DNA of 64,000 bases from Chryseobacterium sp. (GTDB lineage: Bacteria; Bacteroidota; Bacteroidia; Flavobacteriales; Weeksellaceae). Within the stretch, counting starts at the first letter, position 1; each line of letters starts with the position of its first letter. The DNA lies in NCBI RefSeq assembly GCF_029240215.1, contig NZ_JARBTK010000004.1, forward strand, positions 62,001-126,000, read 5' to 3'. Positions 46,455 to 57,287 of the stretch are shown in pieces. A program made the position numbers and the translations under genes. The notes beneath the pieces were generated by a model. It saw only the letters and a program-made list of their open reading frames with translations, did not search any database and had not been told where the DNA came from.

Positions 46455-48353
46455 ATGAATTACGTTGCGGCAGAGAATCTTACAAAGTCTTACGGGATTA
46501 AAACTCTTTTTAAAAATATTTCTTTCAACATCAATGAAGGTGACAAAATTGCCATTGTTGCCAAAAACGGAAGCGGAAAATCTACTTTGCTGAAAATTTT
46601 AATGGGAAAAGAAATCGCAGACAGTGGCTCTGTAATCATTAATAAAGACATTCAGGTGGTTTTGTTTGATCAGGAAATTGATTTTGAATCTGATCTGACG
46701 ATTGAAGAATTTATGATGACTTTAGATTCTGCTCCAATTTTGGCTTTAAAAAAATATCATCACGCATTGCTATCGGGAAATCCAGATGAAATGGAAATTG
46801 CATTAGCTGAAATGGAGATTCATAAAGCCTGGGATCTTGAAAATGAAATGAGCCAGATTCTTTCTCAGCTTAAAATCACAGACTTGACCGCCAAAATGGG
46901 AATGCTTTCCGGTGGACAAATAAAACGTGTTGCATTAGCCAAACTTTTAACAGAAACTAGAGCCGAACATCGTCACACCCTCCTGATCATGGATGAGCCG
47001 ACCAACCACCTTGATGTGGAAATGGTTGAATGGCTTGAAAGCTACTTAAATAAAGCAAAAATCACTTTGCTTCTTGTAACACACGACCGTTATTTTCTTG
47101 ATGCAGTTTGCGGAATTATCTGGGAAATGGAAGATCAGAATCTGTATTTCCACAATGGCTCTTATGCAACTTATCTGGAGAATAAAATGATTCGCGAGGA
47201 TAATATGAACTCTACCATCGACAAAGCACAAAATCTTTACAGAAAAGAGTTGGAGTGGATGCGAAGACAACCTAAAGCGAGAACCACAAAATCCAAATCC
47301 AGACAAGACGATTTTTACGAAACTGAAAAAGTAGCAAAAACCGATACCCGTAAAGAATCTTTGGAACTCGATTTTGAAATGAAGAGATTAGGTAACAAAA
47401 TTCTTGAACTTAAAGATATTTCTAAAAGTTATGGTGATAAATTGTTGCTGAAAGATTTCAGTTACTCGTTTCAACGTGGTGAAAAAGTAGGAATTGTAGG
47501 AAAAAATGGTGCCGGAAAATCTACTTTATTAAATATCATCCAAGGTTTTGAACCTAAAGATTCCGGAGAGATCGAAACGGGAGAAACCATCAAATTCGGA
47601 TATTTTTCTCAGAAAGGTTTAAAATATAAAGAAGACGAAAGAGTAATTGATTTCATCAAAGATATTTCTGAAAACTTTCCTTTAGCTAATGGAAAAACCA
47701 TTTCTGCATCACAATTTTTGAGACTATTCTTGTTTGATGATCAAACGCAATATTCTCCGATTTCTAAACTTTCGGGTGGAGAAAAAAGAAGACTGCATTT
47801 GATGTATATTTTATATCAGAATCCAAACTTTTTGATTTTTGATGAGCCTACAAACGATCTTGATCTTCCAACTTTGACGGTTTTGGAAAATTTCCTGTTA
47901 AACTTTCAGGGAAGTCTGATTATCGTTTCCCACGACAGATATTTTATGGACAGAATTGTTGATCATATTTTGGCATTTGAAGGTGAAGGAAAAATCAAAG
48001 ATTTTATCGGAAACTTCTCAGAATACAGAGAAAATAAAAAGTTGGAAGATGGAAGTCAGAAGAATGAAGAGAAAAAAGGCAAACCTGCAGTTGAAAAAGC
48101 GATTGAAACACCTGTAGTAGCAACCGTTTCAAAACCACAAGCTCCGAAAAAGAAACTCTCTTTCAAAGAACAACGCGAGTTGGAAACAATTGAAAAAGAA
48201 ATTCCTGAGTTTGAAGAAAAAAGAGCCAAAATTCTTGATCAGCTAAACAACGAAACAGAATACGAGAAAATCGCAAAACTTTCTGCAGAACTGGAAAGTC
48301 TATCTGAAAAACTCGAAAATCACGAAATGAGATGGCTTGAACTTCAAGATTAA
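46455..48353 (+). CDS. ABC-F family ATP-binding protein
   Basis: Two Walker A (AKNGSGKSTLL, GKNGAGKSTLL) and two signature motifs (LSGGQIKRVALA, LSGGEKRRLHLM); ATG at 46455 preferred over the track start. Confidence 0.95.
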   Translation: MNYVAAENLTKSYGIKTLFKNISFNINEGDKIAIVAKNGSGKSTLLKILMGKEIADSGSVIINKDIQVVLFDQEIDFESDLTIEEFMMTLDSAPILALKKYHHALLSGNPDEMEIALAEMEIHKAWDLENEMSQILSQLKITDLTAKMGMLSGGQIKRVALAKLLTETRAEHRHTLLIMDEPTNHLDVEMVEWLESYLNKAKITLLLVTHDRYFLDAVCGIIWEMEDQNLYFHNGSYATYLENKMIREDNMNSTIDKAQNLYRKELEWMRRQPKARTTKSKSRQDDFYETEKVAKTDTRKESLELDFEMKRLGNKILELKDISKSYGDKLLLKDFSYSFQRGEKVGIVGKNGAGKSTLLNIIQGFEPKDSGEIETGETIKFGYFSQKGLKYKEDERVIDFIKDISENFPLANGKTISASQFLRLFLFDDQTQYSPISKLSGGEKRRLHLMYILYQNPNFLIFDEPTNDLDLPTLTVLENFLLNFQGSLIIVSHDRYFMDRIVDHILAFEGEGKIKDFIGNFSEYRENKKLEDGSQKNEEKKGKPAVEKAIETPVVATVSKPQAPKKKLSFKEQRELETIEKEIPEFEEKRAKILDQLNNETEYEKIAKLSAELESLSEKLENHEMRWLELQD

Positions 48354-48367
48354 AAGATTTAAATACT

Positions 48368-48408
48368 AAAAAAGAGCTGTTCAATAATTTGAGCAGCTCT
48401 TTTTTTAT
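48368..48408. terminator. Intrinsic terminator after the ABC-F gene
   Basis: AAAGAGCTG...CAGCTCTTTTTTT. Confidence 0.75.
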
Positions 48409-48422
48409 GATGATATGAAGGA

Positions 48423-48581
48423 TTATTTATTTTTAATCATTGTAGAAATACTGTACAAGAGAAAAGCAGTTCCCAGAATAAGAAAACCGTATTTCAAATA
48501 CATATTGTCATTCACCAAAGTCAAACCGATTCCTACAAACAAAAGACCGATCACTGTAAAACTTGAGCTTCTTTTTTTCAT
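48423..48581 (-). CDS. Small two-helix membrane protein, absent from the ORF track
   Basis: MKKRSSSFTVIGLLFVGIGLTLVNDNMYLKYGFLILGTAFLLYSISTMIKNK*. Confidence 0.75.
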   Translation of the reverse strand: MKKRSSSFTVIGLLFVGIGLTLVNDNMYLKYGFLILGTAFLLYSISTMIKNK

Positions 48582-48589
48582 ATTTAATT

Positions 48590-49648
48590 TTAATTTAACT
48601 CAATAACTTTACCTTTCTTAGAACTTTCCAGTGCAGCTTCAATAATTTTCATATTCTGAACAACTTCATTTCCTAAAGACGGCAAAGCGTATCCAAAAAC
48701 GATATGTTCATAGATCTGCTGATAATAATTCATGTAATTTCCGGATTCGCTTGAAGTTAAAATTCTTTCAGATTCAGAATTTTCATTTGAATAATTTAAA
48801 ATTCCGTCAGATTCTTTTAAAGGTTTCATCCAGTCTTTTCCGTAAGTTGGAATTGCTCCGGCAGCCAATTCATTTTCCTGATCATCAGTTCTTTCCTGCA
48901 AAAAGCTTCCTTTATCTCCGAAAATTTTATAAGCATAATGATCCTCTTTGGTAAAAACTGAAGATTTCAATCTTACTCTTAAATCATTTTTATAATAAAG
49001 CAAAATTTCAAAATAATCATTGGCAAACTCTTCTCCTTTCATCGAAAATATGTCTGCAAAAAGTTTTTCAGGAAAACCAAAAAGCTGAGTTGCCTGATCA
49101 ATCAAATGAGAACCTAAATCATGAACTGATCCTGAACCATCTAATTCGGGATTTTCTTTATGCTCTTTTGCACTTGGTTCAGTTCTGAATCTATCAAATC
49201 GGATCTCAACTTCCTTGATATTTCCAAGTTTTCCTTCTGAAATAATTTTCTGTACCTGGAGATAATCACGATCAAATCTTCTATTTTGGTAAACACTTAG
49301 AAACAGATTTTTACTTTCTGCCAATCTTACCAATTCTTCAGCTTCTGTGACGTTTACCGTAAATGGTTTTTCTACGATCACGTTTTTCCCGGCTTCCAAA
49401 GCCATTTTTGCATATTCAAAATGGGTCTGAACCGGCGTATTGACAACCACAACTTCTATATCAGCATTCTGTAGCATTTCTTCTACTGAATGGTAAATTG
49501 TTGCATCGTGATATTTTTCTTTTGATTCTTCTTTCGTTCTTTCTACAATCGCCGACATAAAAAATCCGGGATGTTCTTTTAAAAATGGAGCGTGAAAAAT
49601 TTTTCCGCTCATTCCAAAGGCGCAAAGACCCACTTTTATCAATTGCAT
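48590..49648 (-). CDS. Gfo/Idh/MocA family oxidoreductase
   Basis: IKVGLCAFGMSGKIFHAPFLKEHPGF; NVIVEKPFTVNVTEAEELVRLAESKNLFLSVYQNRRFD. Confidence 0.93.
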   Translation of the reverse strand: MQLIKVGLCAFGMSGKIFHAPFLKEHPGFFMSAIVERTKEESKEKYHDATIYHSVEEMLQNADIEVVVVNTPVQTHFEYAKMALEAGKNVIVEKPFTVNVTEAEELVRLAESKNLFLSVYQNRRFDRDYLQVQKIISEGKLGNIKEVEIRFDRFRTEPSAKEHKENPELDGSGSVHDLGSHLIDQATQLFGFPEKLFADIFSMKGEEFANDYFEILLYYKNDLRVRLKSSVFTKEDHYAYKIFGDKGSFLQERTDDQENELAAGAIPTYGKDWMKPLKESDGILNYSNENSESERILTSSESGNYMNYYQQIYEHIVFGYALPSLGNEVVQNMKIIEAALESSKKGKVIELN

Positions 49649-49833
49649 ACATTTAATTTTCAACAAATATATTTATAAAAAACTCTTCTATGAAAAACAT
49701 AGAGTGAATATCTATAATCTATTATGTTTGAATATGACAAAAATCACAATAATTATTTTTATTAATTCTAAATAACACAAAACTTAATACTTACTTTTGC
49801 GACATTATTTAAATCCATTCCAAATAAAGTAAA

Positions 49834-52113
49834 ATGAAGAGAAATTTTATCTCACTGAGTTTTTTAGCTATTACAGTATCTGTAAGTGCTCAAATGAGAA
49901 ACAATTCTGAATCTGATACTATCAGAATCCAAAGCATTGAAGATGTAAATCTTCATAAAACAGGAAATCCAAATACAGCAAAACCGGCAACGACAAAATC
50001 AAATCTTACGGTAATGGAAAATCCCCAGGCGATTTCTATAGTTACCCATGAGATTATCGAACAACAGCAGGCAAAACAACTGAGTGATGTTCTTCAAAAT
50101 GTAAACGGAGTTTACCTTACTTCCGCAAGAGGTGGTTCTCAAGACAGTTTCGGAGGTCGTGGTTTTATTTTCGGAAACGATAATATTTATAAAAACGGAG
50201 CGAGAGTGAATAGCGGCGTTTTTCCTGAAGTGAGCGGACTTGAAAGAGTGGAAGTTTTAAAAGGAGCCACCGCAATGCTTTACGGAAATGCAGCAGCCGG
50301 AGGAATTATTAATTTAGTTACAAAAAAGCCAAAGTTTAATTTTGGAGGAAGTGTAGGAATGAACGCAGGAAGCTGGAATTCTTACAAGCCAATGGTTGAT
50401 ATTTATGGTCCGATTTCTAAAAATGTAGCTTTCAGAATGAATGGAACTTACGAGTATGCAGAGAGTTTCAGAGATGTGGTAAAATCTGAAAAGTATTATT
50501 TTAATCCTTCTTTCTTGTTTAATTTAAGCGAAAAGTCTCAACTAATTGTAGAAGCTGATTATCTTAAAAATGATCTTACTCCTGATTTCGGGATTGGGTC
50601 AATTACCAACAAAGATCAAAGCTATTCGCTTATTGACTGGTTACCTAGAAATACTTTTTTTGGAACCGACTGGCAATATCAAAATGTTCAGCAAGCTTCA
50701 ACAAACGTAACATTTAATCATCAAATTAATGACAAATGGGCGTTGAATGCCTCTACATCATATCAAAATTATACTAAAGATTATTTCTCAACGGAACGTA
50801 TACAATGGGCATATGCATCTCCTACTGCGACACGATTATCTTGGACCACACCACTAAACAAAACTTATAACGAACAAAATTATGGTTCTGTACAGGTAAA
50901 TGTAAATGGAGAATTCAATACAGGAAAAATCAATCATAAAGTATTAATTGGCACAGATGCAGATTATGGTCAGTCTGACGCAAATGCTTATAATTTGATA
51001 CAAGCTCCTACAAACATATTGTATTTGGATGACCCAAGTTCTTGGGATAATGGAAGCTTGGCAATGCCTGACTCTAATTTAAATACTAAGACAAGAACAA
51101 GGACAAGAAGAATTGGTGTTTACGCTCAGGATTTTGTTAGTTTAACAAAAGAATTTAAAGTAATCGCAGGTCTTCGTTGGTCATATCTTGAAAATATGCC
51201 GAGCTTAACAACCCGTTTTACGGCAAACGAAAAATTTGAAGTGGCAAATTCGGCAACTTCAGATAACGCTTTTTCACCAAAAGTAGGTTTTGTATATATG
51301 CCAAATGATAATTTCTCAGCATTTGCAACATATACCAATTCATTCGCAACAAATGCAGGTTATATGTCTGATATGATAACCAATCTGAATACTACCGGAA
51401 CAATTTCACAAGTTAGAGACAGAGTAAATGCCTTACCTAAACAAGGAATAAAACCTACCACAGTAGATCAATATGAAATAGGTGCTAAGAAAAATATTTG
51501 GAATAACGCTTTAGCAGTTAACGTTACGCTTTACCAAATTTTATATCATAACTTTTATCAGAATTTTTTCTATGTTGACAATGTAGGTTCTGTACAAACA
51601 CCAGATACAAATTTAAAAGAATTTGCAGGAAAAATGAGAAGCCGTGGTGTAGAATTGGATATTACCGGAAATCCTACAGAAAACCTTTCTATCATCGGAG
51701 GTTTTTCATATAACAACTCAGTCTATTTAGATACTCCTGAAAAAGGATATGTAGAAAAGCAGAGACTTGTAAGAACACCTGCAACGACAGCCAATGCATC
51801 AGTATTTTACAAATTCACAAACTATGTTCCGGGATTAAAAGCAGGAATAGGAGTTTATTATATCGGAGACAGAATTGCAGGTTGGAATGATTCAAAATCT
51901 ACAAATATTACCAGAAAAGATGTGAGCAGAAGTTTTGAACTAAAAGATTACACAACAGTTTCATTATCTTTAGGATACGAATGGAAAAAAATCTCTCTAC
52001 AAGGAAGAGTGGGTAACTTGTTTGATGTTGTAAACTACAACGTTCACGAAAATTACTCTGTAAACCCTATTACACCAAGAAATTACTATTTTACATTGAC
52101 ATACAGACTTTAA
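49834..52113 (+). CDS. TonB-dependent siderophore receptor
   Basis: Plug: AKQLSDVLQNVNGVYLTSARGGSQDSFGGRGF...ERVEVLKGATAMLYGNAAAGGIINLVTKKP; C-terminal barrel. Confidence 0.95.
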   Translation: MKRNFISLSFLAITVSVSAQMRNNSESDTIRIQSIEDVNLHKTGNPNTAKPATTKSNLTVMENPQAISIVTHEIIEQQQAKQLSDVLQNVNGVYLTSARGGSQDSFGGRGFIFGNDNIYKNGARVNSGVFPEVSGLERVEVLKGATAMLYGNAAAGGIINLVTKKPKFNFGGSVGMNAGSWNSYKPMVDIYGPISKNVAFRMNGTYEYAESFRDVVKSEKYYFNPSFLFNLSEKSQLIVEADYLKNDLTPDFGIGSITNKDQSYSLIDWLPRNTFFGTDWQYQNVQQASTNVTFNHQINDKWALNASTSYQNYTKDYFSTERIQWAYASPTATRLSWTTPLNKTYNEQNYGSVQVNVNGEFNTGKINHKVLIGTDADYGQSDANAYNLIQAPTNILYLDDPSSWDNGSLAMPDSNLNTKTRTRTRRIGVYAQDFVSLTKEFKVIAGLRWSYLENMPSLTTRFTANEKFEVANSATSDNAFSPKVGFVYMPNDNFSAFATYTNSFATNAGYMSDMITNLNTTGTISQVRDRVNALPKQGIKPTTVDQYEIGAKKNIWNNALAVNVTLYQILYHNFYQNFFYVDNVGSVQTPDTNLKEFAGKMRSRGVELDITGNPTENLSIIGGFSYNNSVYLDTPEKGYVEKQRLVRTPATTANASVFYKFTNYVPGLKAGIGVYYIGDRIAGWNDSKSTNITRKDVSRSFELKDYTTVSLSLGYEWKKISLQGRVGNLFDVVNYNVHENYSVNPITPRNYYFTLTYRL

Positions 52114-52140
52114 AATTTTATAACATTAATAATTTCTCAA

Positions 52141-52182
52141 TTCAAAGTGGAAGTTGCAATTTTGCAGTTTCCACTTTTGAAA
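52141..52182 (+). terminator. Imperfect hairpin between receptor and PepSY genes
   Basis: TTCAAAGTGGAA ... TTTCCACTTTTGAA with inner GCAA/TTGC. Confidence 0.6.
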
Positions 52183-52203
52183 TTTTAAACGAAAAAATAA
52201 TAT

Positions 52204-52719
52204 ATGGATAAGATCAAGGACACAAGAAGTTTTATGAGAGTTACACACCGTTATTTAGGCTTTTTTCTTGCCGGAATTATGGCGATTTATGCTATAAGTG
52301 GTGTTTTGCTAATTTACAGAGACACTGACTTCTTGAAAAAAGAAAATAAGATTGATAAAAAAATCGCAATAAACCTTTCAGAGAAAGAACTTGGAAAAGA
52401 GCTGAAAATAAAAAATTTCGAAGTTGAAAAAAAAGAAGGTGATGTTTTAAAATTCAAACAGGGAACTTACAATACATCAACAGGACAGGCAAAGTACACT
52501 AAAAAAGAGCTTCCTTTTGTGTTGGATAAAATGACGAAGCTTCACAAGTCACAGTCAAAAGATACTTTATCACCTCTTAATGCATTCTTCGGTGTATCCC
52601 TATTTTTCTTTGTGATCTCAAGTTTCTGGATGTTTAATCCTAAGACGAAAGCTTTTAAAAGAGGAATAAAATTTGCAATTGCGGGATTGGTAATTTCAGT
52701 CGTACTATTATTCATTTAA
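52204..52719 (+). CDS. PepSY-associated membrane protein (iron-uptake context)
   Basis: MRVTHRYLGFFLAGIMAIYAISGVLLIYRDTDFL; two terminal TM helices. Confidence 0.78.
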   Translation: MDKIKDTRSFMRVTHRYLGFFLAGIMAIYAISGVLLIYRDTDFLKKENKIDKKIAINLSEKELGKELKIKNFEVEKKEGDVLKFKQGTYNTSTGQAKYTKKELPFVLDKMTKLHKSQSKDTLSPLNAFFGVSLFFFVISSFWMFNPKTKAFKRGIKFAIAGLVISVVLLFI

Positions 52720-52870
52720 TTGTAATATCTGTAATAATTTTAGCCTAAACTGAGTATTGTGATATTTATCAAGTATTCATAAAATTGATTTGAAATATAT
52801 TTAGTGGCACATTTATTGAATTTACTGCATTATCAAAATAATGAACATTAAATATTAAAATTATAAACTT

Positions 52871-53461
52871 ATGAAAAAGCTAATTTTTACAGGAATATTG
52901 GCTGTTGCAGGATTGACCGGAACAGCAAATGCACAAATTCAGGAAGGAAACTGGATGGTAGGTAGTAGCTTACTTTCTAGCAACTTTGGTTTAAATACAG
53001 GAGCAGGTTACGATATCAAACTTCAGCCAAGAGCAGCATATTTTATCAAAGATAATGTTGCATTAGGAGGTTACGTTACTTTAGGATTCTCTAAACCAGG
53101 TGCAGGTGCATCAACACAATTTGATTACGGTGTTGGAGCTCTAGGTCGTTACTTCTTATCTCCGGGGGAAAAAGGTGTCGACAATTTATTGAATCATGGT
53201 AGATTCTTCTTGGAAGGTAATGTAGGAGTAGGTGGATTTAATGTGGAAAATGGTATCTCAACAACTGGTTTAGACTTTGGTGTAGGTCCTGGATATTCTT
53301 ACTTTATCACTCCGAATATCGGCGTTGAAGGTTTAGTAAAATACAACGGAGTAACTGGTTTTGGAAACGAAGGATTAACGTCCAGAATTAGTTTCAATGT
53401 AGGTTTCAGTATTTACTTACCTACTTCAAAAGCAAAAGCAGTTGCCAACGACTTAAAATAG
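52871..53461 (+). CDS. Outer membrane beta-barrel protein
   Basis: Signal peptide; MVGSSLLSSNFGLN...LQPRAAYFIKDNVALGGYVTLGF; C-terminal RISFNVGFSIYL. Confidence 0.82.
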   Translation: MKKLIFTGILAVAGLTGTANAQIQEGNWMVGSSLLSSNFGLNTGAGYDIKLQPRAAYFIKDNVALGGYVTLGFSKPGAGASTQFDYGVGALGRYFLSPGEKGVDNLLNHGRFFLEGNVGVGGFNVENGISTTGLDFGVGPGYSYFITPNIGVEGLVKYNGVTGFGNEGLTSRISFNVGFSIYLPTSKAKAVANDLK

Positions 53462-53479
53462 CAGCTTTGAAAATACAAC

Positions 53480-53513
53480 AAAAGCGGCTCGGAAAATTTT
53501 CCGAGCCGCTTTT
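53480..53513. terminator. 34-bp perfect palindrome, bidirectional terminator
   Basis: AAAAGCGGCTCGGAAAA|TTTTCCGAGCCGCTTTT between convergent genes. Confidence 0.88.
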
Positions 53514-53555
53514 TCAAATTAAAACTAAACTATATAATAAATAAAAAATCTAAGA

Positions 53556-54191
53556 CTATTTATTAGGTTGAGGTGTGTAGCGAAGATAAGGTTTGATCTC
53601 AGTGACACCTTTAGGGAAAATATTTCTTGCATCTTCAGTATTAATCGAAGGCGGAATAATGACATCATCACCATCATTCCAGTTTGCAGGAGTTGCGATT
53701 TTGTGAGAATCTACCAGTTGTAACGAGTCTAAAACTCGCAGAATCTCATTAAAATTTCTTCCTGTGGAAGCAGGATAGGTAATAATAAGCCTTACTTTTT
53801 TATCCGGATCAATGATTAATAAAGAACGTACAGTCGCTGTAAGTGATGCATTCGGATGGATAAAATCATATAGTGCTGAAACTTTTCTGTCTTTATCTGC
53901 AATGATCGGAAACTGCACATCAGTATTTTGGGTTTCATTGATGTCTTTGATCCAGTTTTTGTGATCTTCTACTCCATCGACGCTTAAAGCAATTACCTTG
54001 GTATTTCTTTGGTCAAACTCTGATATTAATTTTGAGGTATAACCTAGTTCTGTCGTACAAACCGGAGTATAATCTGCAGGGTGAGAAAATAAAATCCCCC
54101 ACGAATCTCCAAGATATTCATAAAAATCAATGTTTCCAGCAGTAGAATCTGCCTGAAAGTTGGGTGCGGTATCTCCTAGTTTAATTGACAT
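53556..54191 (-). CDS. 1-Cys peroxiredoxin (Prx6 type)
   Basis: LFSHPADYTPVCTTELGYTSKL; no other Cys in the ORF. Confidence 0.93.
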   Translation of the reverse strand: MSIKLGDTAPNFQADSTAGNIDFYEYLGDSWGILFSHPADYTPVCTTELGYTSKLISEFDQRNTKVIALSVDGVEDHKNWIKDINETQNTDVQFPIIADKDRKVSALYDFIHPNASLTATVRSLLIIDPDKKVRLIITYPASTGRNFNEILRVLDSLQLVDSHKIATPANWNDGDDVIIPPSINTEDARNIFPKGVTEIKPYLRYTPQPNK

Positions 54192-54287
54192 AACATTTTG
54201 TTTTTATTAGTCTACAAATTTAATAGACTTTTTGTTACTGGCAAAATTTTTGCTAGAAAATTTATTTATAATATTAAAAAATATTTT

Positions 54288-55175
54288 ATGGAGTACGGCT
54301 TAAGCTACGTAGATACGGTATATAAAGTTTTACAAAATTGGTATATCGCATTTGCGAAACTTACACCAAAGTTGGTTGTTGGTATTATTGTTTTTATGCT
54401 TTTTTTATTGACGAGTAAATATCTGAGTAAACTTGCGGTAAAAATCATGCATAAGGTTTTCCCTAAAACTAAAAAAGAAGGATCTATACTTACCATTATC
54501 GGAATTTTCAGATTTATTATAGTGATAATGGGAAGCTTTATTGCTTTAGAAATAATGGGCTTCAGCGGTTTCCTTTGGAAATTTATCGGAAGTTTAGGAG
54601 TTGCAGGTGTAATTGCCGGTGTTGCGCTAAAAGACCTCGTTTCGAGTATATTTTCGGGAATGCTGATTGGTATTGACAAAGCATTTAAAGTCGGAGATTA
54701 TATCATTATCGGCGGAAATTCGGGAACGGTAATGGAGATCGGTTTCTTAACCACAAAAATAATCAGTGATGACGGTAAAAAAGTATACATCCCGAATCAG
54801 GTGATTTTCAATGCACCTTTTTCAAATATTACGGCTTCTCCACAACGAAAAATTATTTTAGATTTTGAGATTCCTGCAGATGAAGATGTAAGCAAAGCAC
54901 AAATTGGTATTTTAGAGGTGATTAAAAGTTTAGAAAATATTGATAGGATAGAAAGTTCTGAGGTAATTTTCACCAACCTGAAGCAGGGAACATTTACTTT
55001 ACAGGCAAAATTCTGGATTGCTGTAGGAGCAAATATGCTTCAGATAAAAAGTGAAGCTTTAATGAAAATAAAAAAACGTCTGGATGATGACGGAATCCCA
55101 CTATTGACTCCAACAAGTATTAATATTACTAACAATTCTCCAATTGAGCCTCCAAAAGAAAATACGGAATTGTAG
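54288..55175 (+). CDS. Mechanosensitive ion channel family protein (MscS-like)
   Basis: LGVAGVIAGVALKDLVSSIFSGMLIGIDKAFKVGDYIIIGGNSGTVMEIGFLTTKI; ATG 54288 preferred. Confidence 0.92.
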   Translation: MEYGLSYVDTVYKVLQNWYIAFAKLTPKLVVGIIVFMLFLLTSKYLSKLAVKIMHKVFPKTKKEGSILTIIGIFRFIIVIMGSFIALEIMGFSGFLWKFIGSLGVAGVIAGVALKDLVSSIFSGMLIGIDKAFKVGDYIIIGGNSGTVMEIGFLTTKIISDDGKKVYIPNQVIFNAPFSNITASPQRKIILDFEIPADEDVSKAQIGILEVIKSLENIDRIESSEVIFTNLKQGTFTLQAKFWIAVGANMLQIKSEALMKIKKRLDDDGIPLLTPTSINITNNSPIEPPKENTEL

Positions 55176-55300
55176 ATTTTATTAATTTAAATCAAAGGTT
55201 ATTTTATTAAAACTCCAAAAGCCTCTTAACAAAAAATCACCCAAACGGGTTATTTTATCATGCTATTAAATTTATAAAATTTGTTTAAAAATTAATAGCC

Positions 55301-56191
55301 ATGAAAACAAAATTTTTATTAATATTTCTGTTGGGATTTGCAGGAATGATTTTCGGACAGGAAAATTCAAGTAGAATCTACTTTATAGTTTCAAAAAAAG
55401 AAGAATTAAATTTGAAACAAAAAAATTCATTAAAATATGATAAATGGTCTACCAAACAACTTGACTCTGTAAAAGATGTTTATAAAAACAATAAAACAGT
55501 TAAAGCCACAGAACAAATAACTGTAAATGGAGAAAAGCAAAATGTAACTAGAGACATAATCGTTGATGATAATTTTTTTAAAATGCTCGTCATAAAAAAA
55601 GAAATCAATGTAGATTCCGATTTTTGGGGATATGTCAAATTTGTAGATGATAAAGTTTATGTAAGTAGGAAACGTTTTAATGAAGTACTAGGAGACGATG
55701 TCTATTATTACAAACTTAAAAATGGGGATAAAATTAGATTACCTTTTATTGATGGAACAGTTTCTGTTTTTACAATCCCATTTAAATATAGATTTAAATA
55801 ACCTAATATATCAGAAGAATTCTCATCAGCGAGTCTCAATATCAATGTCTTAGCAGGTATTTCTTTTGGTAAAACAACATTTAGGTATCGTGAACAAGTT
55901 GATTGCAAAACTAATAATTCAAAACTCACTTTAGGATTATTTGTCGGATCATCCGTTGTAGAATTAAACAGCAGTAATACTTCTGCTGCCGAACAACCTT
56001 TAATTGGAGATGTAAAAATTACAAAAGGATTAGCAAGTATTGGTTTGGGAACAGCCTATTCATTTAACAAAATTAGTTTAGGTGGATTTTTAGGATGGGA
56101 TTACGCAATTGGAAATGATTCTGAAAAGTGGAATTATAACAAAAAGCCTTGGATTGGCATTGCTATAGGCTATTCTCTATTTAATCTATAA
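55301..56191 (+). pseudogene. Secreted/outer-membrane protein gene interrupted by one in-frame TAA (55799-55801)
   Basis: Frame stays open after the TAA for 129 codons (PNISEEFSSASLNINVLAGISFGKTTFRYREQ...WIGIAIGYSLFNL*), same frame as 55301 (891 bp = 297 codons). Confidence 0.8.
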
Positions 56192-56197
56192 CAAAAA

Positions 56198-56221
56198 AAA
56201 CCTTCCAAAATCGGAAGGTTT
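56198..56221. terminator. Intrinsic terminator
   Basis: AACCTTCC-AAAATC-GGAAGGTTT. Confidence 0.78.
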
Positions 56222-56244
56222 CATTATGCATATTTGATTGCTTA

Positions 56245-57267
<1,023 letters not shown>

Positions 57268-57287
57268 TTATTTAATTATATAAAATA

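Noticed and set aside
48415-48606. Track ORF, 63 aa (+)
   Set aside because: Replaced by the minus-strand 52-aa membrane protein in the same interval, which has a better start and composition.
52141-52182. Structured regulatory RNA between the siderophore receptor and PepSY gene
   Set aside because: Simple imperfect stem compatible with a terminator/attenuator; no known RNA class recognised.
54305-54679. Track ORF, 124 aa (-)
   Set aside because: Antisense to the MscS-like channel; no independent start signal or motif.
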